From positions 372,001 to 436,000 of the forward strand of contig NZ_JACEHK010000010.1 of NCBI RefSeq assembly GCF_025377685.1: a DNA stretch of 64,000 nucleotides, in the 5' to 3' direction. The notes beneath the pieces are model-generated. The model did not search any database. It worked only from the letters and a program-made list of their open reading frames with translations, and had not been told where the DNA came from. Positions 62,681-64,000 of this stretch are shown here, piece after piece; within the stretch, counting starts at the first letter, position 1, and every line of letters begins with the position of its first letter. Origin of the DNA: Anaerobacillus sp. CMMVII. Lineage in GTDB: Bacteria; Bacillota; Bacilli; Bacillales; Anaerobacillaceae. The position numbers and the translations under genes were made by a program.

Positions 62681-64000
62681 ATGTTAGAAAAAGAACTAGC
62701 AACACCTTTATCAATATTAAAAAAATATTATGGTTACAACAGCTTTCGGAAAAATCAACAAGAAATCATCACTGCTTTGCTGCAAAGAAATGATTCTCTA
62801 TGTATCATGCCAACTGGGGGCGGTAAATCAATTTGTTATCAAGTCCCAGCCTTGCTTTTTGAAGGGATAACAGTGGTAATTAGTCCGTTGATTTCTTTAA
62901 TGAAAGATCAAGTAGACACATTAAATAATATTGGTGTCCCTGCTATCTATTTGAATAGTACGGTGTCACAAGCTGAACAAGCACATATCATGGACGACAT
63001 TAAAATCGGCTCATATAAACTTATTTATGTTTCACCAGAGCGGCTAGACTCACCACATTTTTTACACTTTCTACAGCAATTACCTATTGATTTAATAGCT
63101 GTTGATGAAGCTCACTGTATTTCGCAGTGGGGGCACGATTTTCGCCCTAGTTACGCAAAGATTGGCCAACTAATGCAACAGCTATCTCCAAGACCTGTGA
63201 TTGCGGCATTTACTGCAACAGCGACAAAAACAGTAGCTGAGGATATTAAGAAAGGTCTGAGACTTCATTCGCCATTAGACTTTATTTCGGGTTATGAACG
63301 AGAAAATCTAGCCTTTTCAGTAGTGAAAACAGGGAATAAAAAGAAATATTTGCTCGAATTCATTCAACGGCTTCAAGGTGAAAGTGGCGTTATCTATACT
63401 GCCACTAGGAAAGATGTTGAAGACCTACAACTTTATTTAGCGAAAAATGGGATTGAAGCTGTAACATATCATGGTGGAATGTCGGAAAAAGTTCGTAATG
63501 ACCATCAAGAGAGATTTATCTTCGATGATGAAAAAATTATCATTGCCACTAATGCTTTTGGGATGGGGATCGACAAGTCAAACGTACGCTATGTACTTCA
63601 TTACCAATTGCCGAAAAGCATGGAAGCCTACTATCAAGAAGCAGGACGAGCTGGAAGAGATGGTGAGGCTAGCGAGTGTGTCCTCCTTTTTACTAGTAAA
63701 GATGTTCAAACACAAAAATATTTAATTGAACAATCAACATCTTTAGGAGAACGTAAGGACCATGAATACCTAAAACTTCAAGCAATGGTTGATTATTGTC
63801 ATACAACGAAATGCTTGCAAACATTTATTGTCCATTATTTTGGAGATGAAGCGAACAAGGACTGTGGGAAATGTTCCAACTGTAAATCCGACTTAGAAGA
63901 GGTAGATGTGACTACTGAAGCCTTAAAAATTTTTTCGTGTATCGTAAGGATGAAGGAGCGTTTTGGAGTTACACTCATAGCACAGGTTCTTAAGGGTTCA
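62681..64000 (+). CDS. recQ: ATP-dependent DNA helicase RecQ, N-terminal part
   Basis: The frame stays open for 440 codons to the window edge. Superfamily 2 motifs: FRKNQQEII (motif 0), MPTGGGKSICYQVPAL (Walker A), VISPLISLMKDQV, VDEAHCISQWGHDFRPSY (DEAH box with aromatic loop), FTATAT, TNAFGMGIDK and QEAGRAGRDG. Zinc ligands lie in CHTTKC and CGKCSNCKSD near the edge. It unwinds recombination and replication intermediates. GGAGATGGG precedes the ATG. The HRDC region, if any, is outside the window. Confidence 0.94.
   Translation, partial: MLEKELATPLSILKKYYGYNSFRKNQQEIITALLQRNDSLCIMPTGGGKSICYQVPALLFEGITVVISPLISLMKDQVDTLNNIGVPAIYLNSTVSQAEQAHIMDDIKIGSYKLIYVSPERLDSPHFLHFLQQLPIDLIAVDEAHCISQWGHDFRPSYAKIGQLMQQLSPRPVIAAFTATATKTVAEDIKKGLRLHSPLDFISGYERENLAFSVVKTGNKKKYLLEFIQRLQGESGVIYTATRKDVEDLQLYLAKNGIEAVTYHGGMSEKVRNDHQERFIFDDEKIIIATNAFGMGIDKSNVRYVLHYQLPKSMEAYYQEAGRAGRDGEASECVLLFTSKDVQTQKYLIEQSTSLGERKDHEYLKLQAMVDYCHTTKCLQTFIVHYFGDEANKDCGKCSNCKSDLEEVDVTTEALKIFSCIVRMKERFGVTLIAQVLKGS

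Noticed and set aside
1-64000. tRNA or rRNA genes, prophage or integrated plasmid
   Set aside because: No conserved RNA gene, integrase, phage structural gene or attachment site was seen anywhere in the window.

Overview
This window is chromosomal DNA from a low-GC, endospore-forming member of the Bacillaceae. The first 11 kb (ypmA-ypmB-aspB-asnS-dnaD-nth-ypoC, then recU-ponA on the opposite strand, then yppC) has the gene order of Bacillus subtilis. RacA, small spore-type proteins and a spore-lytic enzyme remnant point to sporulation. A hydrogenase locus, a Nap nitrate reductase operon and FNR/Rex-type operators point to anaerobic or facultatively anaerobic life. Species cannot be fixed from the sequence.

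Layout. 1-11 kb: end of mtaD, then the conserved block. 11-28 kb: mixed housekeeping genes (racA, a rhodanese, ferritin, a CBS protein, rnz, pncA, a class V aminotransferase, an SLC13-type transporter, ydbS/ydbT, a TraB-family protein, an HNH nuclease, an MBL hydrolase). 28-43 kb: an RNA methyltransferase, a type II NADH dehydrogenase, an SDR enzyme, htpG, a DUF421 protein, a two-gene telA locus, a cation exchanger, yqkK, ypjP and a lipid kinase. 43.7-62.3 kb: a respiratory island made of tatA-tatC, [NiFe] hydrogenase small and large subunits with cytochrome b and protease, hypABFCDE, and a nap operon (napG-napH-napA-napB-napD-second napG/F). The window ends inside recQ.

How the genes fit together. 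TatAC can export the hydrogenase small subunit (SRRDFLK signal) with its large-subunit partner, and also NapA (TRRSLLK signal). HypA-F and the HyaD-type protease build and mature the NiFe(CN)2CO site. Cytochrome b passes electrons from H2 to menaquinone, and NapGH can pass quinol electrons to NapAB. The inferred pathway is H2-dependent nitrate reduction. A TGTGA-N6-TCACA site centred about 41.5 bp before the inferred nap start, and two such sites before ndh, suggest FNR and/or Rex control. htpG has a perfect CIRCE operator directly downstream of a good promoter.

Sequence quality. Thirteen genes that otherwise read as intact, conserved proteins carry single-base insertions or deletions, 19 in all, mostly in short homopolymers (recU, cbpA-like, rnz, pncA, an RNA methyltransferase, htpG, the gene beside telA, yqkK, ypjP, a lipid kinase, tatC, hydrogenase small subunit, hypF). 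The pattern looks more like sequencing or assembly error than gene decay, so these are annotated as single genes spanning the shift. Two other loci, a dinG scrap and a SleL/YaaH-type GH18 fragment, look truly degraded.

Non-coding structure includes a dispersed hairpin repeat family with full and half copies, a 15-copy heptamer array at the dnaD stop codon, several large cruciform-like elements, and a roughly 660-bp element with imperfect terminal inverted repeats. No rRNA, tRNA or CRISPR array was seen.
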